The notes beneath the pieces are model-generated. The model did not search any database and was not told the origin of the DNA. It saw only the letters and a program-made list of their open reading frames with translations. Of a DNA stretch of 64,000 nucleotides, positions 18,616-27,000 are shown piece after piece. This stretch comes from WJMD01 sp964596015. Lineage in GTDB: Bacteria > Joyebacterota > Joyebacteria > Joyebacterales > Joyebacteraceae. Position 1 is the stretch's first letter, and every line of letters starts with the position of its first letter. The DNA lies in NCBI GenBank assembly GCA_964596015.1, contig CAZQSB010000002.1, positions 1 to 64,000 of the forward strand, read 5' to 3'. The position numbers and the translations under genes were made by a program.

Positions 18616-19883
18616 GACGGCTCCTCCTCTTCCTCGTCCACATCCTCGATACGCACGATCAGCACTCTGGTGATGCGCTGGTCCTCGACCTCCTCGATGG
18701 TGAACTCGTACCCGTCGCGCTCGATCTTCTCGCCCACGGACGGGATGCGCCCGAACGCGTCCATGAGGTATCCGCCGAGGGTCTCGACCTCCTCCTCACG
18801 GAGCTCCACGTCGTGGTCTTCCTCGAGCTCGTCGAGCCTGATCGTTCCCTCGGCGAGCATGGTGCTCCTGTTCACGACCTGGACGAGCGGCTCCTCGACG
18901 TCGTGCTCGTCGCGGATCTCCCCGACGATCTCCTCGATGAGGTCCTCGAGCGTGACGAGCCCGGCCGTTCCGCCGTACTCGTCGACGACGATCGCGATGT
19001 GGACCCTGTCCCGCTGGAGCTCGCGGAGGAGTTCCCCCGCCTTCTTGCTCTCGGGCGTGTAGGTGACCGGCCGGGTGAGGTCACCGATGGTCCTCGCCTG
19101 CTCCTCTTCGTCGAAACGCAGCAGGTCCTTCGCGTAGAGGATGCCCGTCACGTGGTCGATGTCCTCGTGGTACACGGGGAACCTGGAGAAGCCGAGCTCT
19201 CGGACCTTCTCGATGGCCCTGCCGACGTTCAGCGTGTCCTCGAGCGCGTCCATGTCGACGCGCGGGACCATGAGCTCGCGGACGAGCGTGTCCCCGAACT
19301 CCATCACGCTGTCGATCATGTCGCGCTCGTCCTCTTCGAGGGTGCCCCGCTCCTCGGAGATCGCGACGATGGTCCGAAGCTCCTCCGCGGTCACGAACGG
19401 ATGCTCTCTGGCCGACGCGCCGCCGGAGAGCCTCTCGAAGAGCGAGTAGAGCGCTGAGATGGGTCCCCTGAACGCCCTCATGACCGACATGAGAAGGGGC
19501 GCGGTGCGCCTTGCGAAGACGAGGTTGCGCTGCATCGCGTACATCTTGGGCGCGATCTCGCCGGCCACCAGGATGACGAACGTGATGACGCCGACCTCGA
19601 TCGCGATGACAAGGCCTTCAGGATACTCAAGTGCGCGAGCGATGCGGAGAGCCAGGAGCGCGCCCAGCGAACCGATGGCCACGTTGACGAGGGTGTTGCC
19701 GAGGAGTATCCCGATGAGCAGCCGGTCCGGGTCGCGCATGAGGCGGCGGATCCGGCTCTCCTCGTCCATTTCGCTGAGTTCCAGCCTGGAGAGAGAGAAG
19801 TAGGCTGTCTCGGAGCCCGAGAAGGCTCCGGAGAAGTAGAGAAGCGCGGCCAGTCCCGCCGCGGCTGCTATCATGGCGATCAT
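18612..19883 (-). CDS. CNNM/CorC-type transporter-associated protein (DUF21-CBS-CorC_HlyC), copy B
   Basis: 423 aa. Same domain order as copy A: DUF21 with F-S-G-S-E-T-A-Y-F-S-L and V-A-G-E-I-A-P-K, CBS pair, then V-V-D-E-Y-G-G-T-A-G-L-V-T-L-E-D-L-I-E-E, and an acidic C-terminus (D-E-E-E-E-E-P-S). The two copies are clearly diverged, so the duplication is old. ATG codons at 19883 and 19874 are both possible; AGAGAGG upstream favours the first. Probable inner-membrane Mg2+/divalent cation exporter or regulator, apparently acting with mgtE of the same run. Confidence 0.87.
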   Translation of the reverse strand: MIAMIAAAAGLAALLYFSGAFSGSETAYFSLSRLELSEMDEESRIRRLMRDPDRLLIGILLGNTLVNVAIGSLGALLALRIARALEYPEGLVIAIEVGVITFVILVAGEIAPKMYAMQRNLVFARRTAPLLMSVMRAFRGPISALYSLFERLSGGASAREHPFVTAEELRTIVAISEERGTLEEDERDMIDSVMEFGDTLVRELMVPRVDMDALEDTLNVGRAIEKVRELGFSRFPVYHEDIDHVTGILYAKDLLRFDEEEQARTIGDLTRPVTYTPESKKAGELLRELQRDRVHIAIVVDEYGGTAGLVTLEDLIEEIVGEIRDEHDVEEPLVQVVNRSTMLAEGTIRLDELEEDHDVELREEEVETLGGYLMDAFGRIPSVGEKIERDGYEFTIEEVEDQRITRVLIVRIEDVDEEEEEPS

Positions 19884-19993
19884 CGACGCATCGCCTCTCT
19901 GTTCGGTTCACAGTGACGGCCCACGGCCTGACCCGCGCCGCGTCACAGCGCGCCTTCAGCTGCGGCGGGCGGGCGGCCCGGGGATCAGCGCCG

Positions 19994-20443
19994 TCAGAGC
20001 TCCGCGGCAGTGTCGCGGACGTAGCGGTTCTCGAGCAGGCGCATCTCTCTGCGCTCGTCCGCCTTCTCGTGATCGTAGCCGAGCAGGTGCAGCACGCCGT
20101 GCGCCGTCAGCTTGAGGATCTCCCGTTCGGGGGTCCTGCGATACCGACGCGCCTGAACCGCGGCCCTGTCGGTCGAGATGATGACGTCACCCAGAACGGT
20201 CTCCGAGCCGGTCTCGACGGCCGGGCCTTCTCCCTCAGACAGGGCGAACGCCAGGACGTCGGTCGGGCGATCGACGTCGCGGAAGTCCCGGTTGAGCTCG
20301 TGGATCCGCTGGTCGTCGACGAAGCTCACCGTGACGTCCGCGTCACCGAAGTCGTGATCGGAGAGGATCCGCGTGACGATCCGCCGGACCGCTCGCCGGT
20401 CGACGCCGGGCGCGTTTCTCGGCGCGGTGATCCTAATCGCCAT
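19994..20443 (-). CDS. ybeY: Endoribonuclease YbeY (16S rRNA maturation)
   Basis: 149 aa, typical length. The zinc-binding signature H-G-V-L-H-L-L-G-Y-D-H is intact, and upstream elements N-R-D-F-R-D-V-D-R-P-T-D-V-L-A-F are characteristic. YbeY acts on 16S rRNA 3'-end processing and 70S quality control. It overlaps the PgpH-type gene by 11 bases; phoH, PgpH and ybeY adjacent is a widely conserved order. Confidence 0.94.
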   Translation of the reverse strand: MAIRITAPRNAPGVDRRAVRRIVTRILSDHDFGDADVTVSFVDDQRIHELNRDFRDVDRPTDVLAFALSEGEGPAVETGSETVLGDVIISTDRAAVQARRYRRTPEREILKLTAHGVLHLLGYDHEKADERREMRLLENRYVRDTAAEL

Positions 20444-22739
20444 CGGCCTCTTCCGTCTCGTCGCCCTCGCCGGGCTCGTTCCCGGACGCGGCCTCTTCCT
20501 CCTCCTGGTCGGGGTACTTCACGCGCTGGTGATACATCCCGACGAGCACGCGGAAGAAGGCGTCGCGGATCTTCCTGAGATCGGAGAGCGTCAGCTCGGC
20601 GTCATCGAGCTGATGGTCGTGCCATCGCTTCTCGATGACCGCGTCGATCTCGGTCTCGATGCGCTTCGGGGTCAGCTGCTCGCCTATCGAGCGAATGCGC
20701 GCTTCGATGGTGTCGGCGAGAGAGATGATGGCCGATTCCTTGCTGCGCGGCCTCGGGCCCGGATAGCTGAAGTCGGCGGCGTGCACCTGGCCTTCCTCGC
20801 CCGCCTCCTCCACGGCCTTCCTGTAGAAGAACTCCATCCTGCTCGTGCCGTGGTGCTCGCGAATGATGTCGATGATGGGCTCAGGCAATCCCTCCTTGCG
20901 CGCCAGTTCCTCGCCGTCCTTGACGTGCGACCGGATGACGAGGCTCGACACCTTCGGACGAATGCTCCTGTGCTTCGAGTCCTCGGGCTCGATGCCCTGC
21001 TGGTTCTCGACGAAGTACCCGGGCGTCACGAGCTTCCCGATGTCGTGGTAGTAGGCCCCGACGCGCGCCAGGAGTCCGTTCGCCCGGATCGCCTCGGCCG
21101 CGGCCTCGGCGAGGTTCCCCACGACGATGCTGTGATGATACGAGCCCGGCGCCGCCATCGCCATCTTCCTCAAGAGCGGCTTGTTCATGTCGGCGAGCTC
21201 GAGGAGCGTGATGTCGGTGGTGACCTTGAAGCCACGCTCGAAGAGAGGCAGCGTCACGACAACGACACCCATGCTGACGATGGCGTTCAGACCGCCCCAC
21301 CCGCACCGCGTCAGCGTCTCAAGGCTGAGGTCGACGCGGGCGATGTCGGCCACGGCGATCGCCACGGCGTACGCGGCCACGACGCGGATGCCCGACCAGT
21401 AGAAGTCCTCGCGGTGTCTCACCCGTCGGACGGTGTAGGCCGCCACCATCCCCGCCACGAGCGACACGAAGACGTAGGGTATCCCCAGTCCCGCGTACAC
21501 GGCCGAGAGAAGGACGGTGACCGTCGTCGCGATGACCGCTATCTCGAACCCGAACAGCATCGAGGCCAGCATGGCCAGCACGGCGACCGGGATGAGGTAC
21601 GGCGAGAGCTCGGGAACGCTCCTGACGACCCCGGCGCCCGCCATGACGATGACGAGCAGCACGATGAACAGCACCTGGCACCTGAGGTCGAGGAGCATCC
21701 GCCGCTTTCTGACGGCGACGTAGAGGACGAGGACGCCGATGAGCAGGAGCGCCTGCAGGGCGCGGCCGATGGCCGGGAAGAACCTGCGGCCGGTCCGCTC
21801 GATCCTGAGGAGCTCGGCGCGCTTTGCCTCCATCGACTGCAGGATGACGAGATGGTCTTCGGTGACGCGTTCCCCGCGTTCGATGATGACCTCGTTCTCC
21901 TTGAAGTCGCGGCCGGTCAGGGGACTGATGCCCTCGACCGCCTCCTGGCGACGCGTCTCGGTCTCCTGCTCGTCCTCGGCGACGTTCCAGCGAAGGAACG
22001 GCACGACGAGCTCGCGCACGGCGGCCGCCATCGCCGGATCGTCGAAGGCGCGCATGGCTTCACGCTCCACGACGTCGACGAGGTCGCTCTCCCGGAGGAA
22101 GGCGGCCTGCCTGACGAGCGTCTCCTCGCCGTCGCGCGCGAGCATGACGGTCTGACCCGGCGAGAGTCCGGCGGCGTCCCGGCCCCGGAGTATCCCCGCC
22201 TCGTAGACCGCGTGAAGCACCTCGCGCGCACGCTCCTCGACGCGCTCGGCGCGGTCCTCGTCGAGGAGGATGCGTCTCGTCGCCTCCGAGAGCGGGACCG
22301 ACAGCTGGCCGAGCATGTCGAACCGCTGCGCCTCGGGCTCGTCGCCCGTCCTGATCTCGTAGATCTTCGTCAGGAACTCGCCGAAGCGCTTTCGCTGCTC
22401 CGTCTGCACGTCGTCGCGGTACTCGTAGACGGGAAGCACGCCCGCAGCCGCCGCCGCGCGTTCCTCCTCGAGCTCCTCCTCGGACTTCAGCACCTCGAAG
22501 TCGAACGGAGCGACGATGTCCTCGCGGGCGATCTGCCCGACCGTGAGCTCGTACCCCCGGCCGGGGGTCGCGCCGGGGAACACGAGTTCCAGAAGCACGA
22601 GGAACCCGATGACGAGCAGGACGCCCGTCAGGACCACCTGCCGGGACGGCATGGGCGCCGGCGGCTGCCCGTTCAGGTCGAGCCTCACGCGCTCGGCCCG
22701 GGCCCGCGGCTCCTTCTTCTTCTTGATGCCGAACGGCAT
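20433..22739 (-). CDS. pgpH: PgpH/YqfF-type 7TM HD-domain phosphohydrolase (cyclic-di-AMP phosphodiesterase family)
   Basis: 768 aa from ATG 22739, which overlaps the phoH stop (ATGA) with GAGGAAGG upstream. Order: short basic cytoplasmic start, TM1 near 40, an extracytoplasmic 7TMR-HDED domain (about 60-330), seven TM helices (about 335-500), and a cytoplasmic HD domain with H-H-S-I-V-V-G-N-L-A-E and Y-Y-H-D-I-G-K plus a later I-R-E-H-H-G-T. The family hydrolyses c-di-AMP to pApA in Firmicutes. Whether this organism makes c-di-AMP cannot be seen here. An acidic Glu-rich tail closes the protein. Confidence 0.87.
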   Translation of the reverse strand: MPFGIKKKKEPRARAERVRLDLNGQPPAPMPSRQVVLTGVLLVIGFLVLLELVFPGATPGRGYELTVGQIAREDIVAPFDFEVLKSEEELEEERAAAAAGVLPVYEYRDDVQTEQRKRFGEFLTKIYEIRTGDEPEAQRFDMLGQLSVPLSEATRRILLDEDRAERVEERAREVLHAVYEAGILRGRDAAGLSPGQTVMLARDGEETLVRQAAFLRESDLVDVVEREAMRAFDDPAMAAAVRELVVPFLRWNVAEDEQETETRRQEAVEGISPLTGRDFKENEVIIERGERVTEDHLVILQSMEAKRAELLRIERTGRRFFPAIGRALQALLLIGVLVLYVAVRKRRMLLDLRCQVLFIVLLVIVMAGAGVVRSVPELSPYLIPVAVLAMLASMLFGFEIAVIATTVTVLLSAVYAGLGIPYVFVSLVAGMVAAYTVRRVRHREDFYWSGIRVVAAYAVAIAVADIARVDLSLETLTRCGWGGLNAIVSMGVVVVTLPLFERGFKVTTDITLLELADMNKPLLRKMAMAAPGSYHHSIVVGNLAEAAAEAIRANGLLARVGAYYHDIGKLVTPGYFVENQQGIEPEDSKHRSIRPKVSSLVIRSHVKDGEELARKEGLPEPIIDIIREHHGTSRMEFFYRKAVEEAGEEGQVHAADFSYPGPRPRSKESAIISLADTIEARIRSIGEQLTPKRIETEIDAVIEKRWHDHQLDDAELTLSDLRKIRDAFFRVLVGMYHQRVKYPDQEEEEAASGNEPGEGDETEEADGD

Positions 22740-23782
22740 CACGAACCTTCCTCCTCGTCGGCCGCCTTCGCCCGGTCGGACGCGTATCGCTCGAAGGCCT
22801 TGACGATCTCGCGGACCAGTCTGTGCCGGACTACGTCGCTCTCGGAGAGGTAGACGAAGGCGATGCCGTCGATGTTCTTCAGGATGTCCTGGATCTTCAC
22901 CAGGCCGGACATGTCCTTGTCGGCAAGATCGATCTGGGTGATGTCGCCCGTGATGACGGCCCTCGAGTTGAACCCGAGACGCGTCAGGAACATCTTCATC
23001 TGCGGGTTCGTGCTGTTCTGCGCCTCATCGAGGATGACGAACGAGTCGTTCAGCGTGCGCCCGCGCATGTACGCGAGCGGGATGACCTCGATGGTGCCCA
23101 CCTCGATCAGCCGCTGGACGCGCTCGGCGTCCATCATCTCCCTCAGTGCGTCGTAGAGCGGCCGGAGATACGGAGCGATCTTCTCGTGGTAGTCGCCCGG
23201 CAGATACCCGAGGCTCTCGCCGGCCTCGACCGCGGGGCGCACCAGCACGATGCGCTCCACGAGCTTCTGCCGGAGCGCGGCCACGGCCATGGCGACCGCC
23301 AGATAGGTCTTGCCGGTGCCGGCCGGCCCGATGGAGACGACGATGTCGTTCGCCTCGAGAGCCTCGACGTAGCGCTTCTGACCGACCGTCTTCGGCTCGA
23401 CGGGCTTCTTGAGCCCCTTGAGCTTGGTGCCGCCCGCGTAGAACCGCCGGAGCTCCTCCGAGCGGTCGTCCTTCACCATCCTGACGGCGTACGAGACGTC
23501 CTCGCGGCGGACGGCGCGGCCCCGCCGGACGAGCTTCGCCATCTCGCCGAGCACGGTCTCGATGGCGTCGACCTCGTCCTCCGGGCCGTCGATCATGATC
23601 TCGCCTCCGCGTGCCGTCACACGGGCGGAGAACGAGTCCTGTATCAGCCTGAGGTTCTCATCGTTCCGGCCGTAGAGATGGACCGAGTCGATGTCCCCTA
23701 CCTGGATCTTCCGTTTCAGCCCTGCCTCCCGCCGGCACCGCGCCGCGTCTCGGCCGCACAGCGCCGCTCTCCCTGCGCACAC
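22739..23782 (-). CDS. phoH: PhoH-like ATPase
   Basis: 347 aa from GTG 23782. Walker A is G-P-A-G-T-G-K-T near residue 155 and Walker B is V-I-L-D-E-A-Q-N-S; R-L-G-F-N-S-R-A-V-I-T-G-D is typical of PhoH-L proteins. An N-terminal KH-like segment (L-I-Q-D-S-F-S-A-R-V) precedes it. PhoH-L is an RNA-associated ATPase usually encoded beside ybeY. The true start is uncertain: homology begins near residue 22, a CTG at 23719 has GGGAGG at good spacing, and the terminator of the upstream lipoprotein pair ends only 8 bases before the GTG. Confidence 0.9.
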   Translation of the reverse strand: MCAGRAALCGRDAARCRREAGLKRKIQVGDIDSVHLYGRNDENLRLIQDSFSARVTARGGEIMIDGPEDEVDAIETVLGEMAKLVRRGRAVRREDVSYAVRMVKDDRSEELRRFYAGGTKLKGLKKPVEPKTVGQKRYVEALEANDIVVSIGPAGTGKTYLAVAMAVAALRQKLVERIVLVRPAVEAGESLGYLPGDYHEKIAPYLRPLYDALREMMDAERVQRLIEVGTIEVIPLAYMRGRTLNDSFVILDEAQNSTNPQMKMFLTRLGFNSRAVITGDITQIDLADKDMSGLVKIQDILKNIDGIAFVYLSESDVVRHRLVREIVKAFERYASDRAKAADEEEGS

Positions 23783-23790
23783 CTCATCTC

Positions 23791-23836
23791 AAAAGGAAGG
23801 CTCCCGGTACGGTCACGGGACCGCGAACCGGGAGCC
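23791..23836 (-). terminator. Intrinsic terminator of the LysM lipoprotein operon
   Basis: Reverse strand: 10-bp stem (23827-23836 with 23799-23808) around an 18-base partly self-paired loop, then a T-rich tail TTCCTTTT (23791-23798). It lies 117 bases beyond the LysM gene and just before phoH. Confidence 0.7.
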
Positions 23837-23952
23837 CTGCCCGTTCACGACAAAGCCATGCACTTTCTCGTTCTATGCCCTTCCGTAGAAGGTTCTCTTC
23901 ACATCCCCCGCATCGTCGCGCGGCTCGAGGGGGCAACCTGACTCCCGCAGCG

Positions 23953-24654
23953 CTAGCGAGGAATCGTCAGCTCCCAGCCCGGCTGGATGATGTCGGGGTC
24001 GTTGATCCTGTCCTTGTTCGCCTCGTAGATCCGCTCCCACATCGTCCCGTCGTCGTAGACCTCCCAGTAACGGGCGATCTGCCAGAGGTTCTCGCCGGCC
24101 TTGACGGTGTGGCTGTGGGGCCAGTCGCGCGGGATGACGAGCTCCCAGTCCGGATAGATCAGGTTCGGGTCGTTGAAACCCTCGATCCTGTCCTTGTTCG
24201 CCCGCCAGATCCGCTTCCACTTCTCCGGGTCGGCGTAGATCTGCTCCATGCCGGAGATCTTATAGAGGAAGTCGCCCTTCTGCACGACGTACACCCTGGG
24301 CAGGCCCTCGAAGTACGCGATCTCGCTGCGGAGCTCCTCGACCTCGTTCTTGAGTTCGCGGAGTCTCGGCTCGAGCGAGGCGAGCTCGCTCTCGAGATCG
24401 TCGATCGCCTGCTTCTCCATGGCCATGTCGTCGTCCGCCTGAGCGACACAGTCCTGGCTCTCCTGGTACTCCGAGAGGAGCGCGGAGCAGTACTGCTCGC
24501 GCTGCTCGTCGGTGAGCTGCTGGAACTCCTCTTCGGTGTAGAAATCACCGGCACTCGGCTCGGCCGTCCGCGGGCATCCTGTTCCGCAACCGGACGCGAA
24601 CGCGAGAGCGGCGAGGAGAACCAGTGCGACAGATAGTCTCGTCAGCATCTTCAT
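23953..24654 (-). CDS. Lipoprotein with coiled coil and two LysM-type domains
   Basis: 233 aa from ATG 24654 (AGGAG upstream). Lipoprotein signal ending A-F-A-S-G-C (Cys22 or so). Residues about 60-120 are a charged coiled coil (E-x-x-x-L-x-x-L repeats). Two LysM-like repeats follow, each starting Y-V-V-Q-K-G-D or H-T-V-K-A-G-E-N-L and ending W-E-L-V-I-P-R or W-E-L-T-I-P-R. Each contains a longer W-x-x-I-[WY]-x-A-N-K-D-R-I insert typical of the OmpA-associated or Gemmatimonadota-type LysM arrangement. Expected to bind peptidoglycan from a membrane lipid anchor. Co-transcribed with the coiled-coil lipoprotein 25 bases upstream. Confidence 0.85.
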   Translation of the reverse strand: MKMLTRLSVALVLLAALAFASGCGTGCPRTAEPSAGDFYTEEEFQQLTDEQREQYCSALLSEYQESQDCVAQADDDMAMEKQAIDDLESELASLEPRLRELKNEVEELRSEIAYFEGLPRVYVVQKGDFLYKISGMEQIYADPEKWKRIWRANKDRIEGFNDPNLIYPDWELVIPRDWPHSHTVKAGENLWQIARYWEVYDDGTMWERIYEANKDRINDPDIIQPGWELTIPR

Positions 24655-24679
24655 CGTCTCCTGTCGGCTTCGCGGCCGG

Positions 24680-24970
24680 CTAGCGCCCGCTTCCCTTCCT
24701 GAGTTCGTGGAGTCTCGCGGCGAGCTCGTCGGGCTGTCCCTCAAGCTCCCGGATCTCCGCGTTCGTCTCGGCTACCTCAGCTTCGAGCTCGGCGCGCTCC
24801 TCTCGAGCCTCGTCGAGTTCGGCCGTCGCTGCATCACACTCGTCCTGAGCGGCCTGGACCTCCGTCGGCATGACCTCACACGGAGGCTTTGGGCCGCACC
24901 CGACGACCCCGATGCTCAGAAGCAGGAGCGACGCGGCGAGAGCGATGAACCATCTGCTCGTCTTTGCCAT
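24680..24970 (-). CDS. Small coiled-coil lipoprotein
   Basis: 96 aa from ATG 24970; upstream codons in frame lie beyond the promoter and are ignored. The signal peptide ends V-V-G-C-G-P. The mature part is almost entirely one coiled coil (E-L-D-E-A-R-E-E-R-A-E-L-E-A-E-V), with a Cys pair near its start. No catalytic motif. It shares the design (Lpp-like rod) and operon with the LysM lipoprotein, so a joint role in holding envelope layers together is plausible but unproven. Confidence 0.78.
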   Translation of the reverse strand: MAKTSRWFIALAASLLLLSIGVVGCGPKPPCEVMPTEVQAAQDECDAATAELDEAREERAELEAEVAETNAEIRELEGQPDELAARLHELRKGSGR

Positions 24971-25055
24971 CGCCTGAAGACCCCCTCTTCTCGTTCCACC
25001 ATAACCAATGTCGCCCCCCGACGGAGGCGAAGCACACCTTCCCATGTTCGGCGTC

Positions 25056-25084
25056 AAACTATCAGAGCACCCGGGGTGTGTCAA
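25056..25084 (-). promoter_or_regulatory. Promoter of the coiled-coil/LysM lipoprotein pair
   Basis: Reverse strand TTGACA (25079-25084), 17-base spacer, TAGTTT (25056-25061), with TGA just before the -10 (extended -10). It sits about 85 bases upstream of ATG 24970. Confidence 0.65.
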
Positions 25085-25133
25085 GCCCAATCTCCCCACA
25101 GGCGGGCTCTTAGGGCACTACCGGGGCGCTCGA

Positions 25134-26933
25134 TCACTCGAGATAGCCGAGAGAACGGAGCATCTCGCGGGTCGCCGCGTCGGGCTCGTCCGGCGTCTCC
25201 GGCGGCCCCCACCCCTGCACGATCCGCGCCATCTCGGCGCCGAGGGAGTCGGCCAAAGGCCGGTGAGCGTCCACTATATTGGATGTCTCGCCCGGGTCGG
25301 CGGCCAGGTCGTAGAGCTCAAGCCGGGCGCCCGGGCGGGCGATGAGCTTCCAGCGGCCCGCTCTGAGAGCGGTGCCCTCGACCGGCATGTGGGGATTCGG
25401 CTCCACGACGACGGGTCGGGGGCGCTCCGCCCGGTTCACGTACGGGGCCCAGTCCGTACTGACCCTCGCGGTCCGGAGCAGTCGGACGGCGATGTCCTTC
25501 GTGCAGACCTGCTCGCTGATGACCTCGGGGTCCCGCTCGTCGGGCACGCCGACGATGAGCGGCACACGGCAGGCCTCGTCGTAGACGTCGGAGTGACCGA
25601 ACCAGAGGGACGGCTCGAGACGCTCCTCCGCCATGTGCTCTCCGTGGTCCGATACGATGACGACGGCGAGTTCGGACAGAAGTCCCCTGGCCTCAAGCGC
25701 CGCAAGAAGCTCACCGAACGCCGCGTCGGCGCGGCGGACCTCGTCACGGTAGAGCGCCGCCGCCCGGGCGGCCAGGTCCGCGGCCTCGCCGCGCGCCGCA
25801 GCCCCCTCGAGCGCCGCCCTGTCATCCTCACCGAAGAGGTCGCCGTCCGAGCCGACGTACGGCGTGTGCGGCTCGAAGTAGTGGACCCAGAGGAAGAAGG
25901 GACCGTCATCGACCGTCCCGAGAAAGCGAAGAGCGCATTCGTTCGCCTCCACCGCGCTCCGCTCGTGAGCGAACATCCGGTTCTTGCGCGGCCGAGGCAT
26001 CATCTTCCAGCCGGCGTGGTATCTGAACCGGTCATGATAGCCGCGGTCGTAGTAGACGTCGAATCCCTGGCTGAGGCCGGACCGCTGAGCGTTCATGTGC
26101 TCGACGCTGACGGCCGCGCCGGTCCGGTAGCCAGCCGCCCGGAAGACCTCCGCGACGGTCGTGACGTCCGGTTCAAGCGGCACGGCGTTCCTGATGACCC
26201 CGTGCTCCGCGGGATAGAGACCGGTCAGCATCGAGGCGTGGCTCGGGTCGGTGACCACGATCGGTGTGACGGCGTTCTCGAAGCGCCTTCCATCATGCGC
26301 CAGACGGTCGATGTTCGGAGTGAGCGAGTCCTCGTCCTCTCCCGCGTAGCATCCGACGTGGTCGGCCCTGAGCGTATCGATCGTCAGGAGGACGACCGAG
26401 CGCGACCTGTCAGACAGCTCGGCCCGGACGGGCGTGCTCCCGGACCCTCCGGGACCGAAGAGCCACACGCCGGCGGCGGCCGCCGCGACCAGCGAGAGCG
26501 CCGCGACGAGCGCTCCCGCGCGAAGCGCGCCGCGCCGGTGGGCGGCGACCCACACGGCGAACCCCGCGAGAAGCGCGGCGACGAGCGCCGCGGCGCCCCA
26601 CGCGATCGTCCGGCCGACCGGAAGCTCGGCATCCTCGAGCACGGACGCGGCGATGAGCGCCACGACGACGAACCCGGCCGCTCCACAGACCAGCGGCCCC
26701 GGCGAGCGTCCTCTCCGGATGACGGTGAGAAGCCACGCGATGAGAGCGCCGAGCGCGAGTCCCGCCGCCGCGTAGAACGCGCCGGGGACGAGCAGGAACG
26801 TGATGAGGGAGCGAACGGTATGGAAGTAGTAGCCGTGCCGGAAGGCGATGAGCAGGCCCTCAAGCAGCCCCCCGGCGAAACCGAGGGCCGCGACGGCGAG
26901 GGCGGCTCTGACGACCCGGGATGGTATGCGCAT
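25134..26933 (-). CDS. Membrane-anchored sulfatase-like AlkP-superfamily hydrolase (Thr at the nucleophile position)
   Basis: 599 aa. Four to six TM helices fill residues 1-165. A periplasmic sulfatase-fold domain follows: metal ligands in L-T-I-D-T-L-R-A-D-H, then V-V-T-D-P-S-H-A-S-M-L-T-G, and V-S-D-H-G-E-H. Classical sulfatases carry C/S-x-P-S-R, with Cys or Ser turned into formylglycine. Here the block is T-D-P-S-H, so the nucleophile would be Thr, as in phosphoglycerol or phosphoethanolamine transferases. I therefore favour a phosphotransferase or phosphodiesterase over a sulfatase. It ends M-L-R-S-L-G-Y-L-E, the same tail as the AlkP array at 3.3-11.4 kb. Confidence 0.82.
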   Translation of the reverse strand: MRIPSRVVRAALAVAALGFAGGLLEGLLIAFRHGYYFHTVRSLITFLLVPGAFYAAAGLALGALIAWLLTVIRRGRSPGPLVCGAAGFVVVALIAASVLEDAELPVGRTIAWGAAALVAALLAGFAVWVAAHRRGALRAGALVAALSLVAAAAAGVWLFGPGGSGSTPVRAELSDRSRSVVLLTIDTLRADHVGCYAGEDEDSLTPNIDRLAHDGRRFENAVTPIVVTDPSHASMLTGLYPAEHGVIRNAVPLEPDVTTVAEVFRAAGYRTGAAVSVEHMNAQRSGLSQGFDVYYDRGYHDRFRYHAGWKMMPRPRKNRMFAHERSAVEANECALRFLGTVDDGPFFLWVHYFEPHTPYVGSDGDLFGEDDRAALEGAAARGEAADLAARAAALYRDEVRRADAAFGELLAALEARGLLSELAVVIVSDHGEHMAEERLEPSLWFGHSDVYDEACRVPLIVGVPDERDPEVISEQVCTKDIAVRLLRTARVSTDWAPYVNRAERPRPVVVEPNPHMPVEGTALRAGRWKLIARPGARLELYDLAADPGETSNIVDAHRPLADSLGAEMARIVQGWGPPETPDEPDAATREMLRSLGYLE

Positions 26934-27000
26934 CGGTCCCTCCGCCGGGCCAGGCAGGTCACGGAGCAGGAGGACGCTCGTCGGCCCTCATGCGGCCGGC

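Noticed and set aside
20373..22853. Plus-strand open frame of 826 codons
   Set aside because: Exact antisense of the well-conserved PgpH-type gene; composition typical of high-G+C shadows.
25134..26933. Classical arylsulfatase assignment
   Set aside because: The C/S-x-P-S-R modification motif is absent.
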